The notes below the pieces were generated by a model that worked only from the letters and a program-made list of their open reading frames with translations, had not been told where the DNA came from and did not search any database. Both the position numbers and the translations under genes were made by a program. This document shows positions 56,874-64,000 of a DNA stretch of 64,000 nucleotides, piece after piece (position 1 is the first letter of the stretch; every line of letters starts with the position of its first letter). Where the stretch lies: assembly GCF_900110465.1 (NCBI RefSeq), contig NZ_FODV01000015.1, positions 1-64,000 on the forward strand, written 5' to 3'. Source of the DNA: Halogranum amylolyticum (GTDB lineage: Archaea; Halobacteriota; Halobacteria; Halobacteriales; Haloferacaceae).

Positions 56874-57194
56874 ATGACCAGAAACCAATCGCTTATTGAG
56901 CAGGTTGAGGCAGTACACGGAGAGTATCCACAGGCATACAACTTTCTTTGTATATTTGGCGACGAGGTACAATCTGCGCTCGATAGCTGCTCCCGAACGT
57001 ACCCAACAAGCAAACAGCTGTATACCCTACTCGATGACCCGGAGATACCGTCGAACATGTTTGCACGAATACTGGGGTGTTTAGTTGAACTCGATGTTAT
57101 TGGCATTTATACAGTTCGGTCCGGTGCAAACCGCTATCACCTTCGAGAATACGACTCTCAGCATCTCAGACAGATCCGGTCGGTTCTTGAATAG
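56874..57194 (+). CDS. small winged-helix-like protein, unknown
   Basis: 106 residues. Helical N-terminus (QSLIEQVEAVHGEYPQAYNF) and then a wHTH-like arrangement: SKQLYTLLDDPEIPSNMFAR, ILGCLVELDVIGIYTVRSGA and NRYHLREYD as the wing. Many plasmid-borne haloarchaeal regulators look like this. No named family was recognised. It lies between tfb and the second ardC copy, in the plasmid-type part of the window. Confidence 0.55.
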   Translation: MTRNQSLIEQVEAVHGEYPQAYNFLCIFGDEVQSALDSCSRTYPTSKQLYTLLDDPEIPSNMFARILGCLVELDVIGIYTVRSGANRYHLREYDSQHLRQIRSVLE

Positions 57195-57278
57195 AAAGAT
57201 TGAATCACTATCATAGGAACATATTGTTTTAGAATTTCGTCGAGGGTTAGCATTGTTATGTCCGCCAGAGAGTTTTTC

Positions 57279-57300
57279 TGCCCCCGAAGGGTGCGGGGCA
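57279..57300 (+). promoter_or_regulatory. conserved leader hairpin upstream of ardC copy 2
   Basis: TGCCCC (57279-57284) and GGGGCA (57295-57300), 30 nt before ATG 57331, repeat the structure and spacing found at 1756-1777. Confidence 0.45.
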
Positions 57301-57330
57301 TTCCAAACTGGAGTGCTCGCGAGACAACTC

Positions 57331-58256
57331 ATGGCGACGAGTGACTACGCAGTGGTGTCGTTCGACGACTCCGACACCCGACGTGACGAGATGCATAGTA
57401 CCATCGAACAGTGGATCGACGACCTTGTCGACTCTGTCGACGACGCACAAACAAGCGCAGAGTTCCAGGAGTGGCTTGACGTTCAACGTCAGTTCCACGA
57501 CTACTCCTACCGGAACACGCTGCTCATCAAACAGCAGTGTCCCGAGGCCAGTCGCGTCGCTGGCTATCGAACCTGGCAAGAGGAGTTCGACCGCCACGTC
57601 GAGGAAGATGAACAAGGCATCTGGATCTGGGCACCCATCATCACGAAGCGGTGTCCCAAGTGTGAGAACTCGCCGAGCTACCACGCCAACACCGGCTGTG
57701 AGTACGACGCGACGCCACCTGAGGAGTGGTCGAGAGGACTCGTCGGGTTCAGACCTGCTCCTGTCTTCGATATCTCGCAGACTGACGGCGAGCCACTCTC
57801 CGACCTCGAGACAGCCGCGACGGGTGACGCTGGCAATCTCGTGTCCCAGCTGACTGACGCGGCTTCAGAGCTTGGTGTGACGGTGCGAATCGTCCCCGAA
57901 GACGAGTGGTCCCACGGGAGTGCACGGGTATCTGCCAGCGATTGAGCCTCATCGACGTTCAGCCACTTGTTGAGGTCAAGGACCGGGTGAATGAGGCCGA
58001 CCTTGTACGGACGTTGGTTCACGAGTACGCGCACGCGCTGTTGCATTTCGACGTCGATGATGACACCGAGCGGGCGAAACGCGAGGTCGAAGCCGAAGCG
58101 GTGGCGTACATCGTCGGGCGGTTCTGTGGACTCGATACGAGTGGGTCGGCGTTCTACCTTGCCACGTGGGAATCCGACGATCCAGACGTGATTCGTGAGC
58201 GACTCGGACGGATCAGTCGAACGGCGACAGAGATTATCGCCCTGCTTGAAGACTGA
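57331..58256 (+). pseudogene. ArdC-like gene, second copy, frameshifted
   Basis: Nearly identical to the intact gene at 1808-2734 over its full length. Near 57930 one base is missing: GCACGGGTATC here against GCACGCGGTATC in the intact copy. The first frame therefore ends at 57945 after about 200 codons, and the zincin half with HEYAH continues in another frame to 58256. One mutation would restore it. The N-terminal fragment retains the whole ssDNA-binding-type half and could be expressed. It is the right copy of the direct repeat pair. Confidence 0.88.
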
Positions 58257-58334
58257 ATCGACGCTGAACCAGAGCTCACTTAACCAACGCAGCTTTGCTG
58301 TTGGCGTCTGTGTTGGTTAACACGATAGTGACCT

Positions 58335-58661
58335 ATGTCCAATTCTCCACCAACGCCGCCTCAGAACGTACCAAGCGGTATCACTGAGAAACTCACCGAC
58401 CAGTCTCCCAACGTGCTGCGAGACATCGCTCGATATGCTGATGAACTCGCCGAGCATCGCGAGCGTGAGGCGCAACTTGCAGAACAGGACGAGCAGGATG
58501 AGGACGTCGAAGCGGAAGCAGACGATCTCCCCGATGATGTCCCTGACAAAGCAACCATTACGGTGAAAGAGATCAACGACCATCGCTACTACTACTGGCA
58601 GTGGAGGGAGGGTGAGACGATCAAGTCGAAGTACAAAGCGCCGGTTGACTCAGACGAGTAG
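58335..58661 (+). CDS. DUF6788-like plasmid protein
   Basis: 108 residues. Acidic, Glu/Gln-rich central part (about 40-80) that is probably a coiled helix. The C-terminal module has KEINDHRYYYWQWREGETIK followed by SKYKAPV, which resembles the DUF6788 family of haloarchaeal plasmid and IS-associated proteins. Function unknown. It sits between the broken ardC and the origin repeats, where small plasmid-maintenance genes are common. Confidence 0.6.
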   Translation: MSNSPPTPPQNVPSGITEKLTDQSPNVLRDIARYADELAEHREREAQLAEQDEQDEDVEAEADDLPDDVPDKATITVKEINDHRYYYWQWREGETIKSKYKAPVDSDE

Positions 58662-58728
58662 TCCTCGATCTCGGGTGGATATTCTGGGTCGAGCTCCCCT
58701 CGGACAGCAATGTCTGACGAGCGTCAGA

Positions 58729-59395
58729 CCCCCACTGTTTCCACTAATACGCTTACATAACGAGAGTGTACGATCGGAACCACCCACTCTCCCCCCATCG
58801 TTTCCAGTAAAACTCGTTTCGAGACCAGTTCGATCCTCACCCAGACTAATTTCACAACGAACTAGCCCCCACACAAACCCTAATCTAGCTATCCTACGGA
58901 GTAACTCACAGACAGTGATTATAAACTTTTCTCTTGTTTAGTGTTGTGTTTTGAGTAGACGGGTCTCTTTCACGGCGCTTTACTGGAAATGGTGGGGAGG
59001 GTGTGTTGCCGCGTTCTTAACCATCGAACCTCACCGAAGTCTACCGATTCTGTCTTTTGCGGCGCTTTACTGGAAATGGTGGGGTCTACCTCGTTTATAA
59101 AGAGAGCTTTACTGGAAATACTGGAACCCGTTGGTTCACCCGCTTCTGCCAGCAGGAGATCACGTGACCCGAGCTTTACTGGAAATAGTGGGGTGTCTCC
59201 CTCCACCGTGTGCTGATTCTTTTACTGGAAATGGTGGGGTGGGGCTCTCCTCGTGAACCAAATTCTTCATATATGTCTACTCATTACATTCTACGAGACT
59301 TTCTCGCTCTATACTGGAAACAACGGGGTCACATTTTCATAGTGGAAATATTGCCTAGGGGTGGTTTTACTGGAAATAGCGGAAACGGTGGTCGG
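58729..59395. other. replication origin region (TTTACTGGAAATGGTGGGG repeats)
   Basis: Plus-strand copies of the motif lie at about 58978-58997, 59065-59084, 59108-59124, 59174-59194, 59220-59240, 59311-59328 and 59364-59391. Two minus-strand copies lie upstream at 58729-58752 and 58791-58813. Opposed repeat arrays flanking an AT-rich stretch (58880-58945), directly upstream of an orc1/cdc6 gene, are the layout of haloarchaeal origins. The AT-rich stretch is the likely unwinding element. Confidence 0.85.
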
Positions 59396-59433
59396 TAGAA
59401 TTATTATTCTAGCACGACTCAGTCGGGCATAAC

Positions 59434-60672
59434 ATGACTCCTCGGTTCCAGCCGGACGATACACTGTACAAACGGCGCAATACACTCAAGGTTGAGTATG
59501 TGCCGGACGATATCGTCGGCCGAGATAACGAAATCGAGGAGTATGAAGCGGCTTTGCAGCCAATTATCAACGGCGAGTACCCTGACAATATCTTCATTTA
59601 CGGGAAGACTGGTGTGGGGAAGACCGCTGTAACGAACTTCTTGCTTAACGAACTGCAAGAATCAGCAGAGCACTTCGACGTCGATCTGTCTGTAATCACG
59701 CTCAACTGTGATGGTCTCAGTACCAGCTACCAAGCCGCGATTAGCCTCGTGAACAGTCTTCGAGCACCAGACCACCATATCGCCGAGACCGGTCATCCTC
59801 AATCCAAAGTCTATCGTCTTCTCTGGGACGAACTCAACAAACTCTCTGGGACCGTCATCATCGTCCTTGACGAGATTGACCACATCAAGGACGATACCTT
59901 CCTCTACCAGATTACCCGCGCTGACAACAACGGGTATATCGACAATATCCAACTCGGGCTCATCGGCATTAGTAACGACTCGACATTCCGAGAACAGCTT
60001 GATGCGAAGGTTCAATCGTCTCTTTGTGAAACTGAGATCTCGTTTCCCCCGTATGGTACAGAGGAACTGCAAAAGGTTCTCGAACAGCGGGCCGATATTG
60101 CGTTCCATCAGAGTGCGCTCGAAGATGGTGTGATTCCGTTGTGTGCTGCCCTCGGTCGCCAAGACGGTGGTGATGCTCGACGCGCTATCACCCTTCTTCG
60201 GAAAGCTGGTGACCTTGCTCGCACCGAAAACGCGGAATCAGTCTCGACTGACCATGTCGAACGTGCCCAGGAAAAACTCGAAGCCCAACAGAGCATGGAC
60301 ATCATGCGTGATCTCACCGAACATGAGCAACTCACGCTCTATGCATTGACCACACTCGCGGCTGAGGGAACCACTCCTGCTCGCTCCCGGCTAGTCTATC
60401 GTCGCTACAAGGAACTCTGTGAGTTCCAAGACCGAGATCCCCGTACGGCTCGCCGCATGCGCAGCTTCCTCTCCGACTTCGAAATTCTCAACCTGACGAT
60501 TTCGTATATGGAGCACAGAGGTCAGGATGGCGGGACGTATCGTGAACATGAGCTGACCCGCGATATCGCAACCGTCGTCGACGCACTTCAGACATTCATT
60601 AGCGAATTCGGTGCACATCGGAGTATTATTGAGTATCTCCCCGACTCTGGTGAAGAGTTTGCGGCGCTATAG
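59434..60672 (+). CDS. orc1: Orc1/Cdc6 replication initiator, copy A
   Basis: 412 residues. AAA+ domain: VPDDIVGRDNEIEEYEAAL box II, Walker A GKTGVGKT (57-64), Walker B VIIVLDEID (141-149), sensor 1 LGLIGISND, sensor 2 GDARRAITLL. A lid follows, then a winged-helix domain (about 300-400) with LTEHEQLTLYALTTLAAEGT. It recognises repeats beside its own gene and opens the origin. The dense TTTACTGGAAATGGTGGGG array lies immediately upstream, with weaker copies downstream. The motif order is complete, so it should be functional. Confidence 0.94.
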   Translation: MTPRFQPDDTLYKRRNTLKVEYVPDDIVGRDNEIEEYEAALQPIINGEYPDNIFIYGKTGVGKTAVTNFLLNELQESAEHFDVDLSVITLNCDGLSTSYQAAISLVNSLRAPDHHIAETGHPQSKVYRLLWDELNKLSGTVIIVLDEIDHIKDDTFLYQITRADNNGYIDNIQLGLIGISNDSTFREQLDAKVQSSLCETEISFPPYGTEELQKVLEQRADIAFHQSALEDGVIPLCAALGRQDGGDARRAITLLRKAGDLARTENAESVSTDHVERAQEKLEAQQSMDIMRDLTEHEQLTLYALTTLAAEGTTPARSRLVYRRYKELCEFQDRDPRTARRMRSFLSDFEILNLTISYMEHRGQDGGTYREHELTRDIATVVDALQTFISEFGAHRSIIEYLPDSGEEFAAL

Positions 60673-60733
60673 GATGATGGAGCGAAAGAACAGCGGAAAC
60701 GGTGGTATCTCTCTGGGGCTGGTGACTAGCTGA

Positions 60734-60918
60734 TCACTCCTCTTCTTTCTGATCAAGCGAGTAGCCCATATTCACCAGTTCATCGAGGACGTCGTCGGGA
60801 TTTCGAAGTGCGGCGCGATACACCGCCTCTCGAACGTCGAATTTTGGAACACCACGCCCAAGCGCTGACTCAAGTTCTGTAATCAGTTTCCGCTCTTCGT
60901 CGACGACGTCGTCGACGA
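60734..60918 (-). pseudogene. C-terminal relic of an acidic helical protein
   Basis: Minus-strand open frame without start. It reads ERKLITELESALGRGVPKFD, then VREAVYRAALRNPDDVLDEL and VNMGYSLDQKEEE before a TGA at 60734-60736. It is cut at about 60918 by transposon fragments. The family is unknown; length and acidity suggest a small plasmid protein. Confidence 0.45.
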
Positions 60919-61329
60919 ACTATCGACTTCGGTTCTGTAACTTCGCGCTGTCGACGCTGATCTACAATCTATGGCGGTTAACGGATTACCTGACCAAGGT
61001 CGCGCTCGACGAACCGATTCGGTCGCCGCCAGTGATTACGGCGAGTTCGTCGTGTGGGTTTACGTACGAATCGAATCGGCGGTCGAAACATCAGTTCGTG
61101 TGCTAGAAGTGCGAATACGAACTGAACGCAGATTACAACGCGAGCAAGAACATTGCTCGGTAACTGCTCAAGAAACTCCACTCGGGGCAGACGTCTTCGG
61201 GTGGAGGCGCACCCTGTCGGTGTGCGCTAACATAAGAGACGCTGAACCTGAATGGTGATTTCCACGCCTCCTCCATGACGGAGGCAGAAGAAGAGTCCAC
61301 TGACAAGCCCACGAGTTCACTCGTGGGTT
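60905..61329 (+). mobile_element. composite transposon debris: DDE transposase tail fused to TnpB tail
   Basis: About 60910-61045 reads FCNFALSTLIYNLWRLTDYL and TKVALDEPIRSPPVITA, the C-terminus of a halophile DDE transposase. It runs straight into CGFTYESNRRSKHQFVC, an in-frame stop, then KCEYELNADYNASKNIAR, a TnpB zinc ribbon with final RuvC motif. An end hairpin AGCCCACGAGTTCACTCGTGGGTT (61305-61328) and TTGACA close it. Both genes are only tails. Confidence 0.7.
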
Positions 61330-61649
61330 ATTGACACCATCTTCGTCCTCTGCATATCAGCCTGTCCTGCCCGTCCAGGTCTCTCCTCCGACCACGTCAA
61401 TTGGCCCCTTGGAAAGCTTCGGAAACAGTGGAGGGTGTATCTGGGGCGAGAACTGCAATCTCCAATGCAATCCTATTCCTGTGTATTCAGTAGCTACGAA
61501 CGATCAAACCCACGTTTGCTCCGGAAATGGTGGAGGGGGACTCTCCTCGACAGATTCATTCGAAGTCTCTCGTTAATCGGTATTCTCACTGAGTGAGCTT
61601 TTTGCATTTAACGTGGACTCTTTTCCTATATGTTCTCTATTAGGTTATT

Positions 61650-62357
61650 CTATAGGAACTCGTCGATTCGTGCGTCGAGGACATCCAGTCCGAACAGCAC
61701 CGATACCTCTCCGGGGCCGTTCTTACGATTCTTGAAGGCGATGTAGGGGACGTCGTCGTCGGCAACGTCACGATTGAACTGCGAGACGTGGAGCGCTGCG
61801 ACCTCGCTTGCGCGGAGTCCCCACCCAGCGAGTGCGACCACCAACAGCTGCTCTCGCGGCGTCGTTGTGACCTGCATCAACTTCCGAATGTGGGCTGCAG
61901 AGAGTGCTGGCGTCGACGACTCGTCGAGTTCCCACTTGAACTCGTCGTAGAGACCACTTGCCGGATTCATCGCGGCGACGCGTCGTCCGACCAGATGTTG
62001 ATACCAGGCGTCGACGATGCGCCGCACCCGCTGGAGGGTCTGGGCGCTGTAGGAACGGTCTGCGTCTTCGTTCAACCAGTCGAACGCTGCATAGCACGCG
62101 TCAACGGCTTCGTAGGCCGGAGCATCCCCGTCACGTTGAATCGGCGTGAGGAGGTCGTCTGTATCGTTTGCCTCTCGATAGGCACGGACGTACAGGTTCA
62201 GCCGTGTTCGGAGAGTCTCGACGGACGACGTCGCGAGACCGTACCGCGATTGCCGGCGGTCGAGAAACCGTTCGAGAGCGTCGTCCCCACTTTGGTAGCG
62301 CTGGTCACAGACAGTACATTTCGTATGTCTACAGCAGTCGAATGGAGCCAAGTCCAT
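61650..62357 (-). CDS. tyrosine recombinase/integrase, C-terminally truncated
   Basis: About 235 residues from ATG 62357 (MDLAPFDC). Longer frames exist upstream but only by translating the origin repeats. The N-terminal core-binding domain (ATSSVETLRTRLNLYVRAYR) leads to a catalytic domain with LAGWGLRASEVAALHVSQF, which holds the first catalytic Arg. It ends at LDARIDEFL before the HxxR and Tyr motifs, so about 100 residues are missing and it should be catalytically dead alone. Such integrases often accompany haloarchaeal plasmid origins. Confidence 0.65.
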   Translation of the reverse strand: MDLAPFDCCRHTKCTVCDQRYQSGDDALERFLDRRQSRYGLATSSVETLRTRLNLYVRAYREANDTDDLLTPIQRDGDAPAYEAVDACYAAFDWLNEDADRSYSAQTLQRVRRIVDAWYQHLVGRRVAAMNPASGLYDEFKWELDESSTPALSAAHIRKLMQVTTTPREQLLVVALAGWGLRASEVAALHVSQFNRDVADDDVPYIAFKNRKNGPGEVSVLFGLDVLDARIDEFL

Positions 62358-62497
62358 GGAGAGTGAGACAGTACATTTCGTATGTTCAACCCCGACTGCC
62401 GCCTCTCTCACAGAGAAAGAGAGTACATTTCGTATGTCCACAGCGAGCGAATAGAGCCAAGTCTGCGCACACAGAGAGAGTACATTTCGTATGTCCA
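62312..62497 (-). repeat. origin repeats of second type, upstream set (four copies)
   Basis: GTACATTTCGTATGT occurs at 62314, 62371, 62423 and 62480, so copies are spaced 57, 52 and 57 nt. The complement contains the near-palindrome ACATACGAAATGT. A partial copy (GAACATACGAATC) lies at about 62552. The array ends just before orc1 copy B, and its copies face the opposite way from those downstream of the gene. It overlaps the start of the integrase frame. Confidence 0.8.
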
Positions 62498-62614
62498 CTC
62501 ACAATAGACACGCCGAGAACCCCAAAGACAGCATGTTAGCAAAGTTGAGTCGAACATACGAATCTAACGAACCATGGTTTTAAGTATTACCCAAGGAGTG
62601 TGTGTACCAATTGC

Positions 62615-63814
62615 ATGTCTACGGACCCGTTCGAGGATATGGAGGACAATATTCTTCTCAACCAGCACGTTCTCACCGAGGATTACCAACCCGAGGTGAT
62701 TCTTGAGCGGGACGAAGAAATCGACGACTACCGCTTCTCGCTTCGTCATGTGTTGAACGGCCGACAACCCGAGAACATCATGCTCTACGGGAAAGCCGGC
62801 CTTGGGAAGACGGCAGTCACGAAGTACATGATGGACGCGCTCCAGGCGAAGGTCACAGAAAACGACGACATCGACGACCTCCACGTCCATCAAAAGAACT
62901 GCAACGGGCAGTCGTTGTTCATGGTTGTTCGGAGCCTCGTCAACGATCTTCTCCCCGACCATGCAAGTTCGTTCCCAAAACGTGGATTGGGAACGGGCGA
63001 TGCATTCGAGGAACTCTACACGCAGCTTGATCGTATTGGCGGCACTCACTATCTCATCTTCGACGAAATAGACCACCTCGATAAGGTCAACACCCTACTC
63101 TATGAGCTGCCCCGCGCCCGGTCAAATAACCGAATTACCAACTGCCGTATCGGAATCATCGGTATCTCAAACAAGTACACGTTCAGAAAATCGTTGTCGG
63201 CGAAGGTCAAGGACACGTTGATGGAGACCGAGATCTCTTTCTCACCGTACGACGCTCACGAACTCAGGACCATTCTTCGTGACCGGGCTGACCGAGCGTT
63301 CGTCGATGGCGGGTGTGGCGATTCGGCGATCAGAATGGCCGCTGCCGTATCAGCCTCGGATATGGGGAACGCCCGCCAAGCGATTGACCTCTTGCGGATG
63401 GGGGCGGAGGTCGCCGAACGCAATGGTGACTCGTGCATCACTGATGATCATATTGACGAAGCGCGTGACCTCGTCCAACGCGGCCGACTCAAGAATCGCA
63501 TTCGCGACCAAACTCAACACGCCCAACTCATTCTCGAAGCGATCGCCCGACTCCAAACCCATGGGAAAGCCCCCGTTCGCTCGAAAGTCATCAAGCGACA
63601 GTACGAGTCAGTGGCCAACTCGTGGAACCACGACCCGTTGACGACGCTGAAGAGTATTCAAGATCACCTGTCTGAGCTTCACATGCTCGGGTTTCTCTCC
63701 CGTCGCGACAACAATCAGGGCGTGAGCGGTGGCCAGTACTACGAGTACGAACTCGACATGGAACCTGAGATAATCATCAACACGCGCACGGAAGTCGAGG
63801 CGACCGAAGAGTAG
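62615..63814 (+). CDS. orc1: Orc1/Cdc6 replication initiator, copy B
   Basis: 399 residues from ATG 62615 (MSTDPFEDMED); an upstream in-frame GTG adds MCTNC. AAA+ domain with Walker A GKAGLGKT (59-66), Walker B YLIFDEIDHL, sensor 1 IGIIGISNK and sensor 2 GNARQAIDLL. The C-terminal winged helix has QHAQLILEAIARLQTHGKAP and LGFLSRRDNNQGVSGGQYYE. It is clearly paralogous to copy A but diverged, and its flanking repeats are unrelated to those of copy A, so each initiator probably has its own origin. TATA-like TTTTAAGTATT lies about 30 nt upstream. Confidence 0.94.
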   Translation: MSTDPFEDMEDNILLNQHVLTEDYQPEVILERDEEIDDYRFSLRHVLNGRQPENIMLYGKAGLGKTAVTKYMMDALQAKVTENDDIDDLHVHQKNCNGQSLFMVVRSLVNDLLPDHASSFPKRGLGTGDAFEELYTQLDRIGGTHYLIFDEIDHLDKVNTLLYELPRARSNNRITNCRIGIIGISNKYTFRKSLSAKVKDTLMETEISFSPYDAHELRTILRDRADRAFVDGGCGDSAIRMAAAVSASDMGNARQAIDLLRMGAEVAERNGDSCITDDHIDEARDLVQRGRLKNRIRDQTQHAQLILEAIARLQTHGKAPVRSKVIKRQYESVANSWNHDPLTTLKSIQDHLSELHMLGFLSRRDNNQGVSGGQYYEYELDMEPEIIINTRTEVEATEE

Positions 63815-63838
63815 CCGGAGAGTGGCTCTATCGTCGCT

Positions 63839-63916
63839 TGAACATACGAAATGTACTCTCTTACTGCTGGCACCGATGGACCTCAATCTCGGAGTTGAAC
63901 ATACGAAATGTACTCT
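63839..63916 (+). repeat. origin repeats of second type, downstream set (two copies)
   Basis: TTGAACATACGAAATGTACT at 63839 and again at 63896, spaced 57 nt. This is the same core as the upstream set in inverted orientation. More copies may lie beyond the right edge. From 63917 to 64000 nothing else is recognised. Confidence 0.8.
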
Positions 63917-64000
63917 CTGTCCTGACGACGTCGACAACAAATGCAGCGTTGCTCACACAGCGATGGTCCACCGTCGCAACCCACTCTGTCAACTCATGCA

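Larger units (their letters stand above)
57270..58256 (+). repeat. ~1-kb direct repeat, right copy
   Basis: Partner of 1747-2734 in the same orientation, including leader hairpin and the frameshifted ardC gene. Confidence 0.85.
60688..61541 (+). repeat. weaker origin-type repeats downstream of orc1 copy A
   Basis: GCGGAAACGGTGGT at about 60691-60705, TTCGGAAACAGTGGAGGGTG at about 61419-61438 and TCCGGAAATGGTGGAGGGGG at about 61521-61540 share the GGAAAnnGTGG core with the upstream array. The transposon debris between them interrupts what may once have been a compact right-hand array. Confidence 0.5.

Noticed and set aside
58974..59395. CRISPR array
   Set aside because: Repeats are short, imperfect and irregularly spaced, two are inverted, and they sit beside orc1; origin repeats fit, and no cas gene is present.
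62312..62497. CRISPR-like regular repeat spacing
   Set aside because: Only four copies of about 15 bp with 52-57-nt periods and inverted copies on the other side of orc1; these are initiator-binding repeats.
1..64000. tRNA or rRNA genes
   Set aside because: No cloverleaf-type or rRNA-like stretch was recognised by eye; a tRNAscan run would settle it.

Overview
The window is haloarchaeal DNA. Proteins are very acidic. RdfA, HalOD1, HTH_10 (bacterio-opsin-activator type), TRAM-domain, TFB and Orc1/Cdc6 proteins are all present, and the many insertion sequences are halophile types (ISH and IS200/IS605 TnpB). Moderate GC in many genes and the dense IS and pseudogene content fit a megaplasmid, or a chromosome that has absorbed plasmid DNA. 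I cannot name the genus.

Layout. 1-9.5 kb: a partial IS5-type transposase, a TRAM protein, an ArdC-like antirestriction gene, a dead replication module (origin-type repeats plus an Orc1 C-terminal relic), proC-proB without proA, katG and a chimeric ISH transposon. 9.5-14.5 kb: EamA membrane protein, HalOD1 protein, HTH_10 regulator, and an RdfA/SMC-like pair. 14.6-55.4 kb: a one-carbon/betaine island broken up by IS200/IS605 relics. 55.7-58.7 kb: TFB, a small unknown protein, a frameshifted second ArdC copy and a small plasmid-type protein. 58.7-64 kb: two Orc1/Cdc6 genes, each with its own family of origin repeats, plus a truncated integrase and transposon fragments.

How the island appears to work (inference from gene families). 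BCCT and MFS carriers import betaine or its methylated products. A Rieske oxygenase removes the first methyl as formaldehyde, which a glutathione-independent formaldehyde dehydrogenase turns into formate. Two large FAD/GcvT-domain dehydrogenases remove the next two methyls (dimethylglycine to sarcosine to glycine) onto tetrahydrofolate. FolD oxidises methylene-THF to formyl-THF, PurU releases formate, and a two-gene formate dehydrogenase makes CO2. GlyA makes serine from glycine and methylene-THF. A threonine/serine dehydratase-like enzyme makes pyruvate, with RidA clearing the reactive enamine. FolE, a FolC-FolP fusion and a PabA/PabB pair supply the folate. A COG0523 metallochaperone, HbpS-like protein, dedicated TFB and several small regulators sit among them. 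KatG nearby could handle peroxide.

The most unusual element is a second Rieske-oxygenase paralogue. It has lost the whole Rieske cluster but keeps the mononuclear-iron ligands, and it shares a 183-nt identical block with its intact sister. The island is flanked by two direct ArdC repeats about 55.5 kb apart, so it could in principle excise or integrate as a unit. No tRNA, rRNA or CRISPR array was seen.
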